Positions 24,011-34,960 of a stretch of DNA of 64,000 bases are shown here, in pieces (within the stretch, counting starts at the first letter, position 1; each line of letters opens with the position of its first letter). A model generated the notes under the pieces. That model saw only the letters and a program-made list of their open reading frames with translations, was not told the DNA's origin and searched no databases. A program made the translations under genes and the position numbers. The DNA comes from Orientallactaga sibirica (Eukaryota > Chordata > Mammalia > Rodentia > Dipodidae), in assembly GCA_036365145.1 (NCBI GenBank), contig JAEOAD010000004.1, positions 50,312,001-50,376,000 of the forward strand, written 5' to 3'.

Positions 24011-24240
24011 AGAGCTGGAGGGATGGTTCAGAGTTTAAATGCTTCTCTGTCCTTGCAAAGCCAAAGGCCTAGGTTTAATTCCCCAATACCTATGTAAAGC
24101 CAGGTACATAAAACAGCACATGTTTCTGGAATTTGTTGGCAGGGGCACTGGGCCCAAACATTCTTGTTCTCCTTTTCCCTTTCTTTCTCCCTCCCTCCAT
24201 CTTTCTTCTGGAAAATAAATAAAAAGTATTTTTAAATATC
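24011..24240 (+). mobile_element. Dip SINE, diverged
   Basis: GAGCTGGAGGGATGGTTCAG, GGTTTAATTCCCCAATACCT and GGAATTTGTTGGCAGGGGCA mark the element, with a GAAAATAAATAAAAAG tail. Flanking TTAAATATC-like words on both sides suggest a decayed target-site duplication. Confidence 0.8.
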
Positions 24241-25342
24241 ATTTAAATCCCACATATTTAGTAATAGGTTCCTCAAAGCAAATCATAATTGACCTGCATG
24301 CTGTGATCATCTTGATATCAAACTTTCATATGTTTATAAATGTTTAACAAGCCATTATTTTATTAATACATCTTATGAATTTATCTAAAGGGAAAACATC
24401 TACTTATATTTTCAGACAATAGCATCATTTTATGGGAAGTGCTGATATAAATTTCTCACCCTAAATATAGACCAGATTTTTAAAAAGTACCAGTTAGATT
24501 ATATATCTTTAGCACTGAAGACAATATAATGACCTTTTTTGACCTTTTCTTTTATGTCTTCATTTTTCTCTGATTTGACTCCTTCTTTGGTGTATGTAAG
24601 TAACAATAAATCCAACCTTAAGAACTCATTTTCAGGTTTTAGAGAAATGTGTAGAGATTCATCCTATAGTGATCAAAAGTGGGCAAGGTAGAGCCTCTTT
24701 TTCAATCTACTTGACCTATGTCTTTTTCAGGAATATAGAGGTCAAACTGTTTCTAAAAACAGGTTTCAGTGCTGAAATTATGAGTCCAATAATAATTTTT
24801 TTATATATACATCATGGTTGCCACGCAAAGAAGCAAGACTCCTAATGTGCCTGTACTTTGAGCAAGTGAGCCTCTGCCCTCAGCTTACAGAGTCATGCCT
24901 GGGTTAAAAATGTGGCACCCAGGATCCACCCACTGGAAAATAAGTGAGGTTGTTTCAGTGCAATGAATTCGATCAGAAGAATTTGATTAGAAGTCAATGA
25001 AAAAAAATTGAATTATTTCTACAATTATTTCAGATGTACCTGGCATTCCTCTTATATTTAGAAATGTGCAATAGAAGTGCAATAAATATGTCATAATTTT
25101 CAGCTTGGAAATCATCTTTAGAAATAGATTTTTAGAACTACATTGTTAGATGTATGGATAGAGACTCCAACCACTAAATGAATTCACTGACTAAATTCTA
25201 ATTTTGCTTTCTTGATCAGTCAGTTGTTGATCTTTATTATTTTCTGGGCTAACCAGTAGTATATGTAGTATTCTGATAATTATGAAGGCTTATATTATGT
25301 TAGAGGCAAAAATGTCAGGTATATTTGCTTTCATTCATTTCA

Positions 25343-25343
<1 letters not shown>
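24241..25343. other. Unique AT-rich sequence
   Basis: No gene or repeat is recognised. Confidence 0.5.
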
Positions 25344-25422
<79 letters not shown>

Positions 25423-25423
25423 G
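25344..25423. repeat. (TC)n(TG)n compound microsatellite
   Basis: About 20 TC units pass directly into about 18 TG units, an expanded tail-like array beside the B4 SINE. It encodes the Arg/Glu and Thr/His repeats seen in the minus-strand frame. Confidence 0.92.
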
Positions 25424-25690
25424 TGCATGTACACATGTGTGCCTGTGGAAGCCAGTGAAGAGGCTCAGGTATCCTCATGAATGTCTCCATCTCTTTTGAG
25501 ACAGGGTCTCTCATTAGCCTGGAACTCACCAATTAGACTAGCCTGGCTCTCCAGAAAGGATCAGGAATCCACCTGTCTTCCAGTACTGGAATTACAGGCA
25601 CTTGACACCACACTGAGAACTTTTACAAAGTTTTGGGGGTTTGAATTTAGGTCTTCATGCTCATTTTACTGACTGATAAATCTCCCCTTC
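25424..25690 (-). mobile_element. B4 SINE (ID-B1 fusion), minus strand
   Basis: GTGGAAGCCAGTGAAGAGGC, TTTTGAGACAGGGTCTCTCA (B1 part), then ACTGGAATTACAGGCACTTG and 'ttgaatttaggtcttcatgctca...actgataaatctcccc' (ID part) give the B4 order. The neighbouring (TC)n(TG)n array lies at its tail side. Confidence 0.75.
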
Positions 25691-25877
25691 CTTTATAGGA
25701 TAAATTTGTAACACAAGAGGAGAACAAATGAGGAAGGATTAGACCCAAGATTTCACTGAGTAACAAGTTTTTGGGTTAGCCCTTAGAAACTGCATATTGT
25801 TAAAGAAAGGTAAAAATAAGATAGAGCTGTGAGACTATTTAGCAAGTCTTACCCTAGTTAAATTTAAAAAATAGTTA

Positions 25878-27132
25878 TTGGACTTCCAGTCAAGATGGCA
25901 CAAACCTAACCATTCCTTTCCTTGCAGGGAAGGAAAGGCAAGACATTTAGGGTTAAATGGGGTGTTTTTGGTCAGCAGATTCTAGTAGACCTCCAGTGGA
26001 AGGGTGCAGAGGAGCAAAGTAGGAAATCCACTGATTGCCATGCTCTAGGGTAGTCCACCAGTCCCCCAGTCCCCTCAAGCAGCCGTGGGAGCCACACTCC
26101 CAGCTGCAGCTTCCTCCTACACTAACCACATGCTAAGTGGACCCAGGCCAGCAGACTAGTATTCACACCTCCCTACTGTGGCTATAAAACTGACAGAGGC
26201 ATAATTTCTAGAATTTACAAAGAACTCAAAAACCTAAACAATAAAAAGTCAACACACTCACAAAATGGGGCAGAGACATTTACAGGGAGTTCTCAGAGGA
26301 AGAAATGCAAATGACAAACACACATGTAAGAAAATGTTCAACATCCCTAATCAACAGGAAAATGAAAATTAAAACTATGAGATTCCACCTTACCCCAGTA
26401 AGGATGGCAAACATTTAAAAATCTAATGAAAACAAATGCTGGCGAGGTTGTGGAGAAATAGGAACCCTCATTCACTGTTGGTGGGAATGTCAGATGGTAC
26501 AACCACTATGGAAAGCAATAAGGAGACTCCTAAGAAGGTGGACTATAGAGTTAACAACAGACCCAGTTATTCCCTTACTGGGCATTTACCCTAAAAGCTC
26601 CATGCCTCAGTTCAGAGAGATTTGCTCAACCATGTTTATAGCTGCTCAATTCATAATAGCTAAGAACTGGAATAAGCCCAGATGTCCATCATTACACAAG
26701 TAGATAACCTAGATGTGATATATCTACACAATAGAATTCTACACAACAGTAAGGAAAAATGACACAATGAAATTTGAAGAAAAATGGTTTCCCCTGGAAC
26801 AGATCATTCTCAGTGAACTCACCCAATCACAGAAAGATATCTGAAGCTGCCCAAGATGCTGACCTTCTTAATAAGCATCCAGAAGACCAGACAAAAGGGA
26901 GGGTGGGTCGGGAGGGGAAGGTAAGCATGAAGGGGAACACAAAACTGGACCCAGATAGAAATGGCACCAAAACAGCCTATATCCTGAAAGGCAGACTAAA
27001 AGGTTGAACCTTCATCAAGTTCTTAGAGAGAATACCTGATTCACAACACCGTGGAGAGTGTGTGATGAAGAGTAACCTTAATATTCTCCTACTTCTGTCT
27101 CTCTTTACCTCTCCTCTCTCTTCTCTCATTCT
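25878..27132 (+). mobile_element. LINE-1, plus strand: 5' start joined to ORF2 end, first half of 3' UTR
   Basis: GGACTTCCAGTCAAGATGGC resembles an L1 5' end and is followed by about 300 bp of GC-richer UTR-like sequence. Near 26190 it switches abruptly to the distal ORF2 coding region, then ORF2 ends and the 3' UTR begins, reaching a CT-rich tract near 27130. ORF1 and most of ORF2 are missing. The 3' UTR resumes at 28014 beyond a second L1. The matching order in the L1 at 45.2-47.9 kb, read in reverse, confirms the continuity. Confidence 0.8.
26494..26703 (+). pseudogene. L1 ORF2 C-terminal fragment
   Basis: The frame reads VQPLWKAIRRLLRRW then DPVIPLLGIYPKSS and IIAKNWNKPRCPSL, the conserved C-terminal Cys-region neighbourhood of ORF2. 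A very similar stretch lies on the minus strand at 46690-47070. It ends in a stop soon after and is not functional. Confidence 0.85.
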
Positions 27133-28022
27133 CTTCTTTTTATTTTTAAAGAAAATAACCAATTTTGAAGTTTTTAGTTATTATGATAAAGTACTTTGTA
27201 ACAGTTTTGTAATAGAGATTGTACAGAGTTTTGCTTCATTGATGCAGCAGCCAAAGGTCTTAATTTTTTTATATAACTTATTTTTTATTTATATTGTTCT
27301 AATTTTACATTCATAATGGTGACTCCATTATCCTCCTCCCTGTCCTCCCTCTTCCAAAGGGACCTTCATCAATGGGGAATGTGGGTCATGCATTTGGGGG
27401 TCAATCAAGAGTTATGGGGGATAGACCAATCTCTGTGCATAATGCCCCAGCTTTTGGTTCTAATATTCTTTCTGCCCCTCTTCTGTGAATTTCCCTGAGC
27501 CCCATTGGGGGCATTTTAGTTCTACTTCAGTGATGAGGTTTTGGGAGCCTCTGTGTCTCTGGATATCTGGCTTAGTAGGAGTTGGATGTTCTCTGTATTT
27601 ATCTCCTTCAGCCATAAATGGGTTGTGGATGAAATAAAGAATGAAATTGCAAAATTTCTAGAATTCAATGACAATAAGAACACATCATACCAAAATTTAT
27701 GGAACACAATGAAGGCAGTCCTTAAGGGAAAAATCATAGCACTAAATGCCATCATAACAAAAACAGAGAGATCCCAAATCAATAACCTAACCATCCACCT
27801 AAAGGCATTGGAAAAACAAGAAGAAGCCAACCCAAAAAGCTCCAGATGGAAAGAAATAATTAAGATCAGAGCAGAAAATAATGAATTGGAAACTAAGATG
27901 ACAATTAAGAAAATTGATGAAACAAAGAGCTGGTTCTTTGAAAAAATTAACAAGATTGATACACCCCTGGCCAATCTGATCAATTGAAAAAAAAAAAAAG
28001 AAATGCTTCAAATTCTCATTCT
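27124..28022 (-). mobile_element. Second L1, minus strand, twin-primed (5' part inverted), nested in the first L1's 3' UTR
   Basis: Left to right: TCTCATTCT (27124-27132), about 150 bp of unassigned sequence, the antisense end of an L1 3' UTR (about 27295-27612), then ORF2 sequence in the opposite orientation (about 27613-28005), then TCTCATTCT again at about 28014. The host 3' UTR is continuous across the two copies of that 9-mer. An inverted upstream part next to a correctly oriented 3' end is the hallmark of twin priming. The unassigned stretch could be a 3' transduction. Confidence 0.7.
27613..27987 (+). pseudogene. L1 ORF2 segment between endonuclease and reverse transcriptase
   Basis: The plus-strand frame contains [40 protein letters not shown] and [16 protein letters not shown], matching the ORF2 linker between the endonuclease and reverse-transcriptase domains. 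The same segment occurs at 40381-40698 on the minus strand. A stop at 27987 precedes an A-rich stretch. It lies inverted relative to the adjacent 3' UTR piece. Confidence 0.85.
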
Positions 28023-29115
28023 TTTCTATATTAGCTATCTATTTCTTCCTTCATTTCCCTTGGTGTTGGCCTGTAACTCCAAGTACCAGCATGCACTTAA
28101 CTTCAACAATGAGCTGTTGATCAGAGAGACCTACAAGTTTTCCCAAAAGAAGACAGATTTCTGTCAGAGTTCTTGATGATCCACCAAAGGTTAATGGTAA
28201 CCCTACTGCTGAAGATACCATATGCTGTTGGTATGGAACATAGAGTGACCTGGTTGGAATCTGGAAGAGAGTCAGTCCCCAGACAGTTAGCTTGTCTGGT
28301 GCCAGAAGATTCTAAATGAGTGACTGAGGGAAAGTGACCAACAACAGTCCAAGCAACACATGATTTAAGATTCTCAGCAGCACACAACCTGACATGATGC
28401 TCACACAAGGGCAATAGTAGCACCCAGCCATGGTAGGTAACCAACTGCTCTTGATTTGGCTAACAGATCTGCTCAGTGAAATGGAACCCATAGTTGGAAC
28501 TGTGAAACAGGTCAGAGCCATATCCAAAAAATGAGCCCACTTTCCAATATCAAGCTCCCACCAATCGTGGGCTACAGTAGGGCCTACACCTATTAAATTC
28601 TCTCTAAAGTAATAATGGTTATCCCATTTATCTGGTACTGACCTGTCTCTCCACTGGAGATTTTTCTTCTCTTTTTCAGATGGACACAGAACCTGAGGAG
28701 GGAATCAACCCATCACACCTCACCAGGGACCCAGCTGAAACCATAGAGTAATGGGGCAAATGAACAAAGTGCTGTTTTCTTGGTGAACCTGGTACCAACA
28801 CAAGGGTGAAGGAGGTAGACACAGAGAACACTCAATTCCTACCAAACCAGATATCCAGAGACACAGGGGCTCCCTTGATGTCATCACTCAAGTAGACCTA
28901 AAACAATCCCAACATAGCTCAGGGAAATTTGTGGAAGTTGGAGCAGGAAGATTGTTAGAGCCACAAGTTGGGACATTATGCACAGCGACATTGCCTCTTC
29001 CCCATATCTTATGGCTACCCCCACAATGCATGACCCACATTCCCCAATGAAGAGAGGGGGAGGACTGAGGAAGCTAACAATGGTACCAGCATGACTGTAT
29101 ACATATTATCTTCAT
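28014..29115 (+). mobile_element. Remainder of the plus-strand L1 3' UTR
   Basis: Starting at ATTCTCATTCTTTTCTATAT, this matches, in order and in reverse complement, the long 3' UTR at about 46350-45256. It ends near CCAGCATGACTGTA, followed by an A-rich AACTAATAAAAAAG. The L1 3' UTR here exceeds 1 kb. Frames within it are not conserved between copies. Confidence 0.8.
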
Positions 29116-29323
29116 AACTAATAAAAAAGTAGATGTTGAAGATAGTATTTAATCCTATCTTTTGACTCTTACATTTACTGTTTGTGATTTGTACACATAT
29201 GAATGAAAAATATAACAAACTAAGTCAACTGAAGCCATTTTATGATGTCCATTTGAAATTCTTTAGAAACTTGAATATTAATTATATTGTTATAAGTAGG
29301 TATTTAGAGCCACACAAATTGGC

Positions 29324-29343
29324 ATATATATACACATATACAC

Positions 29344-29396
<53 letters not shown>
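29324..29396. repeat. (TA)n microsatellite
   Basis: About 70 bases of nearly pure alternating TA with a few CA/GT interruptions on the left. It is likely unstable and cruciform-prone. Confidence 0.92.
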
Positions 29397-29399
<3 letters not shown>

Positions 29400-29561
29400 G
29401 ATTAATGTAAAATTATATAAACACAAATCTATATGACTGTATTCATGTAATTACATAACTATGTGATGTTTTGTGTAAAGCTTCAAACCACAAAAATAAT
29501 AAGCCTGATTAAATCCATTATTTTAGGGGAGCATAACTGACATTCATAGGAATAGACAGTT

Positions 29562-29809
29562 TTAAAAATTTTATAACTAGGCCAGAGAGATGGCTTAGTG
29601 GTTAAGGTACATGCCTACAAAGCCTAAGGGCCCTGGTTTGATTCTCCAGGTCCCACATAAGCCAGATGGACATGGTGGCACATGCATGTGGTCTTCATTT
29701 GCAGTGGCTAGAGGCCCTGTTGTGCCCATTCTCACTTTCTCTCTGTGTCTCTCTCTCCTCCCTCTGTCTCTAATAAATAAATAAAAATAAGTCTTAAAAA
29801 CTTTATAAC
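29562..29809 (+). mobile_element. Dip SINE, short subtype, with 16-bp target-site duplication
   Basis: The body at 29580-29793 starts GCCAGAGAGATGGCTTAGTG. TTAAAAATTTTATAAC (29562-29577) and TTAAAAACTTTATAAC (29794-29809) match at 15 of 16 positions. The tail is TAATAAATAAATAAAAATAA. Confidence 0.92.
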
Positions 29810-30648
29810 CTAAAAATTTATACCCTTGCACATTATTTGATTTTGTTGACAGGCTCATATACTGTCATGTAATTAAACATGTAGTATATATAAGACTAGT
29901 TATAGAATTAAAATAAAATATATAAATTATAAATCCTAGACACCTTTTCAAAGTGTAGTGGAAACCATTTTAAGTTCATTTGCTGAGCAAATTTAAAATA
30001 AGGTCGCATTCTTTCTCAACTTGTTCAGGTTCTTCTCTGGGAACATTAGACACATGGCTATGACTGATGATGATGCAACTTCTCAGCTTTTGCAGGATAA
30101 AGTGATTTCAATTTGCATTCTTTTATGATTATGAATTGGAGAAGAGGTACAAAGTGCAGGATAAGAGGGAAATATGTTGTTTGAAGCAAGTGAGCAGTAG
30201 GAAACTGTCATCCTTTAAAAATAATCCAGTAAATATTTCTTTTAAGCAACTTACCTACTAAATTTCATAGTACAGGGATGCAACATGATACCTCAAATTA
30301 TTGCCACCCTTCAACCCAATGACAATAGGTCTGAGAGTTAAAGACAAGCCTTTCCCACCAGCCCAGAGAATTAAAGAAATTGCTCATTGATTTCTTCTGT
30401 TCTATTCCAGAGAAAGCATTCCCTCCCTGACTATTCTGCTCACATATATCATCTACAGAAAATTCAATGCACAGAAATATTTGGATGGATTTTCAGTTTA
30501 TAAATGTTACGAGTATTCTTTTTTTCTCCCTGTGCTAGAAGACTGAGCCATGTGCATTTGTTCTTTATAGCCAGAGCAAGTGACACATTTGCTGCAGTGA
30601 TTATAGCCCTCAAGTTTGTGGTATATTTTGTTAAGTCAAGAAGGATAA
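29810..30648. other. Unique AT-rich sequence
   Basis: No gene is recognised. The 81-codon frame at 30464-30709 runs into a Dip SINE and shows no domain. Confidence 0.5.
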
Positions 30649-30905
30649 AAATGTAATTTGGGGACTTGAGAGATGGCTTAGTGGTTAAGGTGATCACCTG
30701 CAAAGCCAAAGGACCTTGGTTCTATTCCACAGGACCTATGTAAGCCAGATACACAAGGTGACACATGCATCTGGAGTTTGTTTGCAGTGGCTGGAAGCCC
30801 TGGCATGCCCATTCTCTCTCTCTCTCTCTCTCCCTCTCTTTCTCTCTCTCTCCATCTCCCTCTTTCCCTCTCTTAAATAAATTTTAAAAAAATTAAATGT
30901 AATTT
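30649..30905 (+). mobile_element. Dip SINE, short subtype, with perfect 11-bp target-site duplication
   Basis: The body spans 30660-30894. AAATGTAATTT is repeated at 30649-30659 and 30895-30905. The short-subtype body GCCAGATACACAAGGTGACA and a long (CT)n tract are present. Confidence 0.93.
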
Positions 30906-31457
30906 TGACCTAAATTCTGCAAAGTATTTACAATAAATTTTAGCTGGACTAATAGAAGAGAAGACTTAAAACCTTATGTATGAATGACTTATAGCCCAGG
31001 TTTCCAAAAACAAAAGGCTTATAAAGATCTTTACACATTTGCCTAGCTCTCCTTAATAAAAGGAATTGGAGTTAAGAATTGTTACATGCATATCCTTCAT
31101 TTTTATTGAGCAAGCCTAAGGAAGTGGTTCCTTTGCATCTGAGTATTGGTTGCAATAATTAGCATTATATAGAGAACCAGAGTAATGTATTCCATTACAC
31201 GCACCATTGATCTGCTCTTCAACTTTCAGTTCTTGGGTAGCCTCTGTGTGTGTCAGTTGTGAAATCAGGAAGAGAGCTAAAAGCAGTTCTAAATGCCATA
31301 AAATTGAATGACTTGCACACCAAAGAATGACCAGATTTCCTTAGTGAGATGTCCAAAGTTACACTTGAAGAGAAAAAAAAAAATGTAATTCTGGAGAAGA
31401 AAGGTAATGGGAAATTGTAAGATGTAAAGTTCTCATACCAGTAATGCTACTTCACTG
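30906..31457. other. Unique sequence
   Basis: No gene or repeat is recognised apart from a short A run near 31372. Confidence 0.5.
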
Positions 31458-32572
31458 GGCAGTGTTGTAGACAATTCCACAGGAACATCCCAACCAGACA
31501 CAGTTTATGGGAGGAAGGAAATTGTTTCAAGCTTACAGACCCAAGGGAAGTTCCATCTTTGGCAGAAAAGCTTGCTTCTGTTCATAAATCCAAGCAGAAA
31601 GAGAAACCACAGCCAGCCAATGACAGCAAAAAGCAGCAATCATCAGGGAATCTCTGTGTACCTTTGGGCTGGAATTCAGATTCACCCACCAAACACACCT
31701 TTGGGTTGGACCCTATGATCTGCACCCCTGATGACATCTCCTCCAGCCAGGCAGCTGGAGAATCAAGTTACAAACTATAGTAGATAGCTTCAGGTTTGCT
31801 GAGATAAACTTCCAGACCAGGCATAGTTATGGAGGAAGGGATATTTATTGAAGCTTACACATCCAGGGGAAGTTCCATAATGGCATAAGAAGCTAGCCTG
31901 CTTGCACAGGACCAAACACACACACACACAGAGAAACCACAAGTCAAACCAAAAGCCACACCATACAGCACACTTCAGGATCTCCATGTAGAACTAGGCA
32001 CTTTGCATATCTTTAGATTGGAATTTCAAAACCACTACCACACCTTAAAGTCCACCAGTTAACACCTCCTCCAGCCAGGTGGCTGTAGATCCAAACTACA
32101 AATTAATAAAACACTGAATATATTGGGGGTGTCTATTCAAACTACCACACAAGCTTTAAAACACCTGAGCCTCTTGGGTACATACATTCAAACTACCACA
32201 TACTGGTCCTGGCCCCCCAATAAAGTCATTGTAAATTACATTGTAAAGTGTACTCAGTCCAACTTCAAAAGTTCCCATAATCTTTACCAACTTCATATTC
32301 TTTACCATTCATAAATCCAGAGAGAGGAACCACCAGCAGCCAGAAACCAGCAACAACCAAAAGCAGCATTCAGCAGGGAACCTGCCAGAGCTCATATCTC
32401 TCTGCATAACTTTGGGCTGTAATTCAGATGAGTCCCAAACATAGCTTTGGGGTCGACCCCATGATGCATCCCCAGTGACATCTTCTCTAGCCAGGAAGCT
32501 GGAGATCCAAGTCACAAGCTTTAATAAAATAACTGAGTCTATGTGGGACATCCATTCAAACTACCACAAGCA
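31458..32572 (-). mobile_element. Rearranged cluster of ERVL-MaLR LTR pieces, minus strand
   Basis: Three related LTR-like segments lie in the same orientation: about 31486-31785, 31811-32151 and 32306-32572. Each carries a variant of 'ccagccagg.ggctg.agatccaa', and two end CATTCAAACTACCACA, the reverse complement of a TGTGGTAGTTTGAATG start. Between the second and third lies CATTGTAAAGTGTACTCAGTC, which resembles the internal region of the two-LTR MaLRs here. It is probably a degraded LTR-internal-LTR element plus a further LTR. Confidence 0.7.
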
Positions 32573-33635
32573 ACTATGTATATTTTGAATGAAAGTAGTC
32601 AGTTCTTCCAGTACATGTAATATGGGCTTTGTTTTTCTTATCATGATTAGATCACAATTAATAACTCATATAAGACAGCTTCTCTTTGTTGTATTAGTTT
32701 TGAAAGTGCAATTGAATATTTAAGAAATATTTAACATACCTAAAATAATGATGACTATTTAAAATTAGCTATTAGATTTATCATTCCAAGTACAATTGAA
32801 TATAGTATGCAAAACTGTCAAGTATATAAGTACCAAATGCAACATAACTATTGAAAATATTCCACAGAAATATAATGGCCCTAATATTATAAAACCACTG
32901 GTTTTTAGACATACATGTACTTTTGCATCCATTGATTAATTACTATATGTATAGAAAACCTATATTTCAAACAAGTAGCATGACATCATGTATGTGTGTA
33001 TTTGTGTGTGTGCGTGTGTGTGCATGCCTTTATGTACATGTATGTCGTAAGCTAAAGAATATTTGAGGAGTTGTTTTTTTCCTTGGTGATAAAAATTTTT
33101 GAGGGAGTTCCTCACTTAACTTAAGTGTGTTGAAATCATTTCTACTCCAACTTTAAAACAACCAATAGCAACAACAAAACCGTGCCCTTGTCACGGTTTT
33201 TTTTTCCTCAAATGTACATTTTTCTTCATTGTTTTAAGCAGATTATCGTAAAAACAATAGCATCTTATTAGTGGGGTTGAGGGTTCTATGTAACTTGATG
33301 TCATGTGATTACAATCTTATCCCCTTGCTGATTGGCTAGAATGGATGTCATAGGAAAGAGTATCTGGGAGGAAGATTTAAGAGAACTCATTCAGAAATTA
33401 CAATCATTACTTTCATAACATTCTATTGGATAGCACTTATTCCTTTCACAATAAGACATTATGAAAGTTGCTGAGCTATTTGCTAAGCAAAATAAAAAGA
33501 GAAAACAGGCTCTGATGAATATTCAATAGCCTTTACTTGATACTGTGTGATACTTATCTGTATGGATAACAAATTAGTAGGTACCCTGTATCCAAACTCA
33601 GTGTTCTGTAAGACAGAGATACGTGGTAAATAAAA
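32573..33635. other. Unique sequence with a TG-rich tract and a small hairpin
   Basis: A TG-rich run lies at about 32990-33030. AAAACCGTG at 33176-33184 and CACGGTTTT at 33192-33200 form a perfect 9-bp inverted repeat with a 7-base loop, followed by T residues. No gene is seen. Confidence 0.5.
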
Positions 33636-33912
33636 CTGCCTGGACTTTTGAATAAAATGGCAGACTAGCAATAGCCTCAGTGTGACTTAAGGAAGAAGGC
33701 AATCAAAACAACAGCCAAAATACACAGAATTAATCAAAAAAGCTATGTTTTTCAGAAAATAAATAAGATTAATAAACCCTCAGCTAAACCAAAAAAAAGG
33801 AGAGAGAAGACTTTGATTACCAAAATTACAGACAAAAAAAGGAGCTGTAATAATAAAGCCCAATGAAATCCAAGACATCATAAGAGAAGGGTTTTAGAAA
33901 CCTATATTTAAA

Positions 33913-34117
33913 AAATCTGGGGCTAAGATGCAAAGTGACGCAAGGGCGCAATGCCGCACTTGCCCACAAGGGGGTGCACGCATCTGGATTTCATTCACAG
34001 CAGCTGAGAGACTGCGGGCGCACCCATCTATCTGTTTCCCTCTCCCTCTCTCTCTGTCTCTCTCTCCAAAAATAAATAAAGTAAAAAAAAAAAATTTTTT
34101 TTTTAAATCTGGGGCTA
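33913..34117 (+). mobile_element. 5'-truncated long-subtype Dip SINE inside another Dip
   Basis: The body at 33926-34104 starts AGATGCAAAGTGACGCAAGG, so the tRNA head is absent. AAATCTGGGGCTA is repeated exactly at 33913-33925 and 34105-34117. The second copy includes the first bases of the next Dip, which proves insertion into that older Dip. Confidence 0.92.
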
Positions 34118-34361
34118 GAGAGATGGCTTAGCAGTTAAGGAGCTTGCCTGTGAAGCTAAGATCTCAGGTTCAAATCTTCAGGATCCATGTAAGGTAGACA
34201 CACAGTGATGAAGCATGCAATGTTGCACATGTTCACAAAGGGACAAATGTATCTGGAGTTTGTTTGCAGCATGTGAAGGTCCTGGCATGCCCATCCCCCC
34301 CCTTCTTTTTCTCTGCCCCTTCTCTCTCTTTCTCTCTCTAGCTCTCTCAAATAAATTTTTT
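34111..34361 (+). mobile_element. Dip SINE, intermediate form, host of the truncated Dip
   Basis: It starts GGGGCTAGAGAGATGGCTTA. It has a version of the long-subtype insert (CAGTGATGAAGCATGCAATG) but a short-subtype 3' body (GGAGTTTGTTTGCAGCATG). AAAAATCTGG at 33911-33920 and 34363-34372 is its own target-site duplication within L1. Confidence 0.85.
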
Positions 34362-34539
34362 TAAAAATCTGGAAAACATAGAAGAAATAGACAAATTTAT
34401 AACACATATAGCTTCCCAAATTTAAAAGTTGATAGCATCAATAAAGTAAACAGACCCATTATCAGCAATGATATTGAAGCTGTTATTAAAATCTTCCCCA
34501 CAAAGAGCTTCTCTGGAGCAGATGGAGTTAATGGGGGAT

Positions 34540-34799
34540 TCTATCAAACATTTTAAAAAAATAGTTTTTTTTTTTTTATTTACAAGGACAGAGAAAAAGA
34601 GAGAGAGAGAGAGAGAGAAGACAGAAGAAAAGTGAGAAAATGGGCAAATCAGGGCCCCTAGTCACTGCAAACAAACTCTAGATGCATGCACCACTTTGTG
34701 CATCTGGCTTTATGTGTGTATGGGGAGTTGAACCAAGGTCATCAGATTTGCAGGCAGGTGCCTTAACCACTGAGCCATCTCTCCAGCCCTCTATCAAAC
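34540..34799 (-). mobile_element. Dip SINE, minus strand, with 10-bp target-site duplication
   Basis: TCTATCAAAC is repeated at 34540-34549 and 34790-34799 around a minus-strand short-subtype Dip (about 34563-34789) with a T tail and a (GA)n tract. The target is L1 ORF2. Confidence 0.92.
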
Positions 34800-34960
34800 T
34801 TTTGAAGGATCATTTACTGCTAACACTTCTGAAGATGTTCCACAATACAAAAATAAAAAGAGCTCTTCCAAATTTATTCTGTAAAATCAACATTACCCTG
34901 AATCCTAAACTTGGAAAAGATACAATCATAAAAGAAAAGTACAAACCAATTTTCCTGATG

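Noticed and set aside
31559..31780. 73-codon frame
   Set aside because: It lies inside a MaLR LTR fragment.
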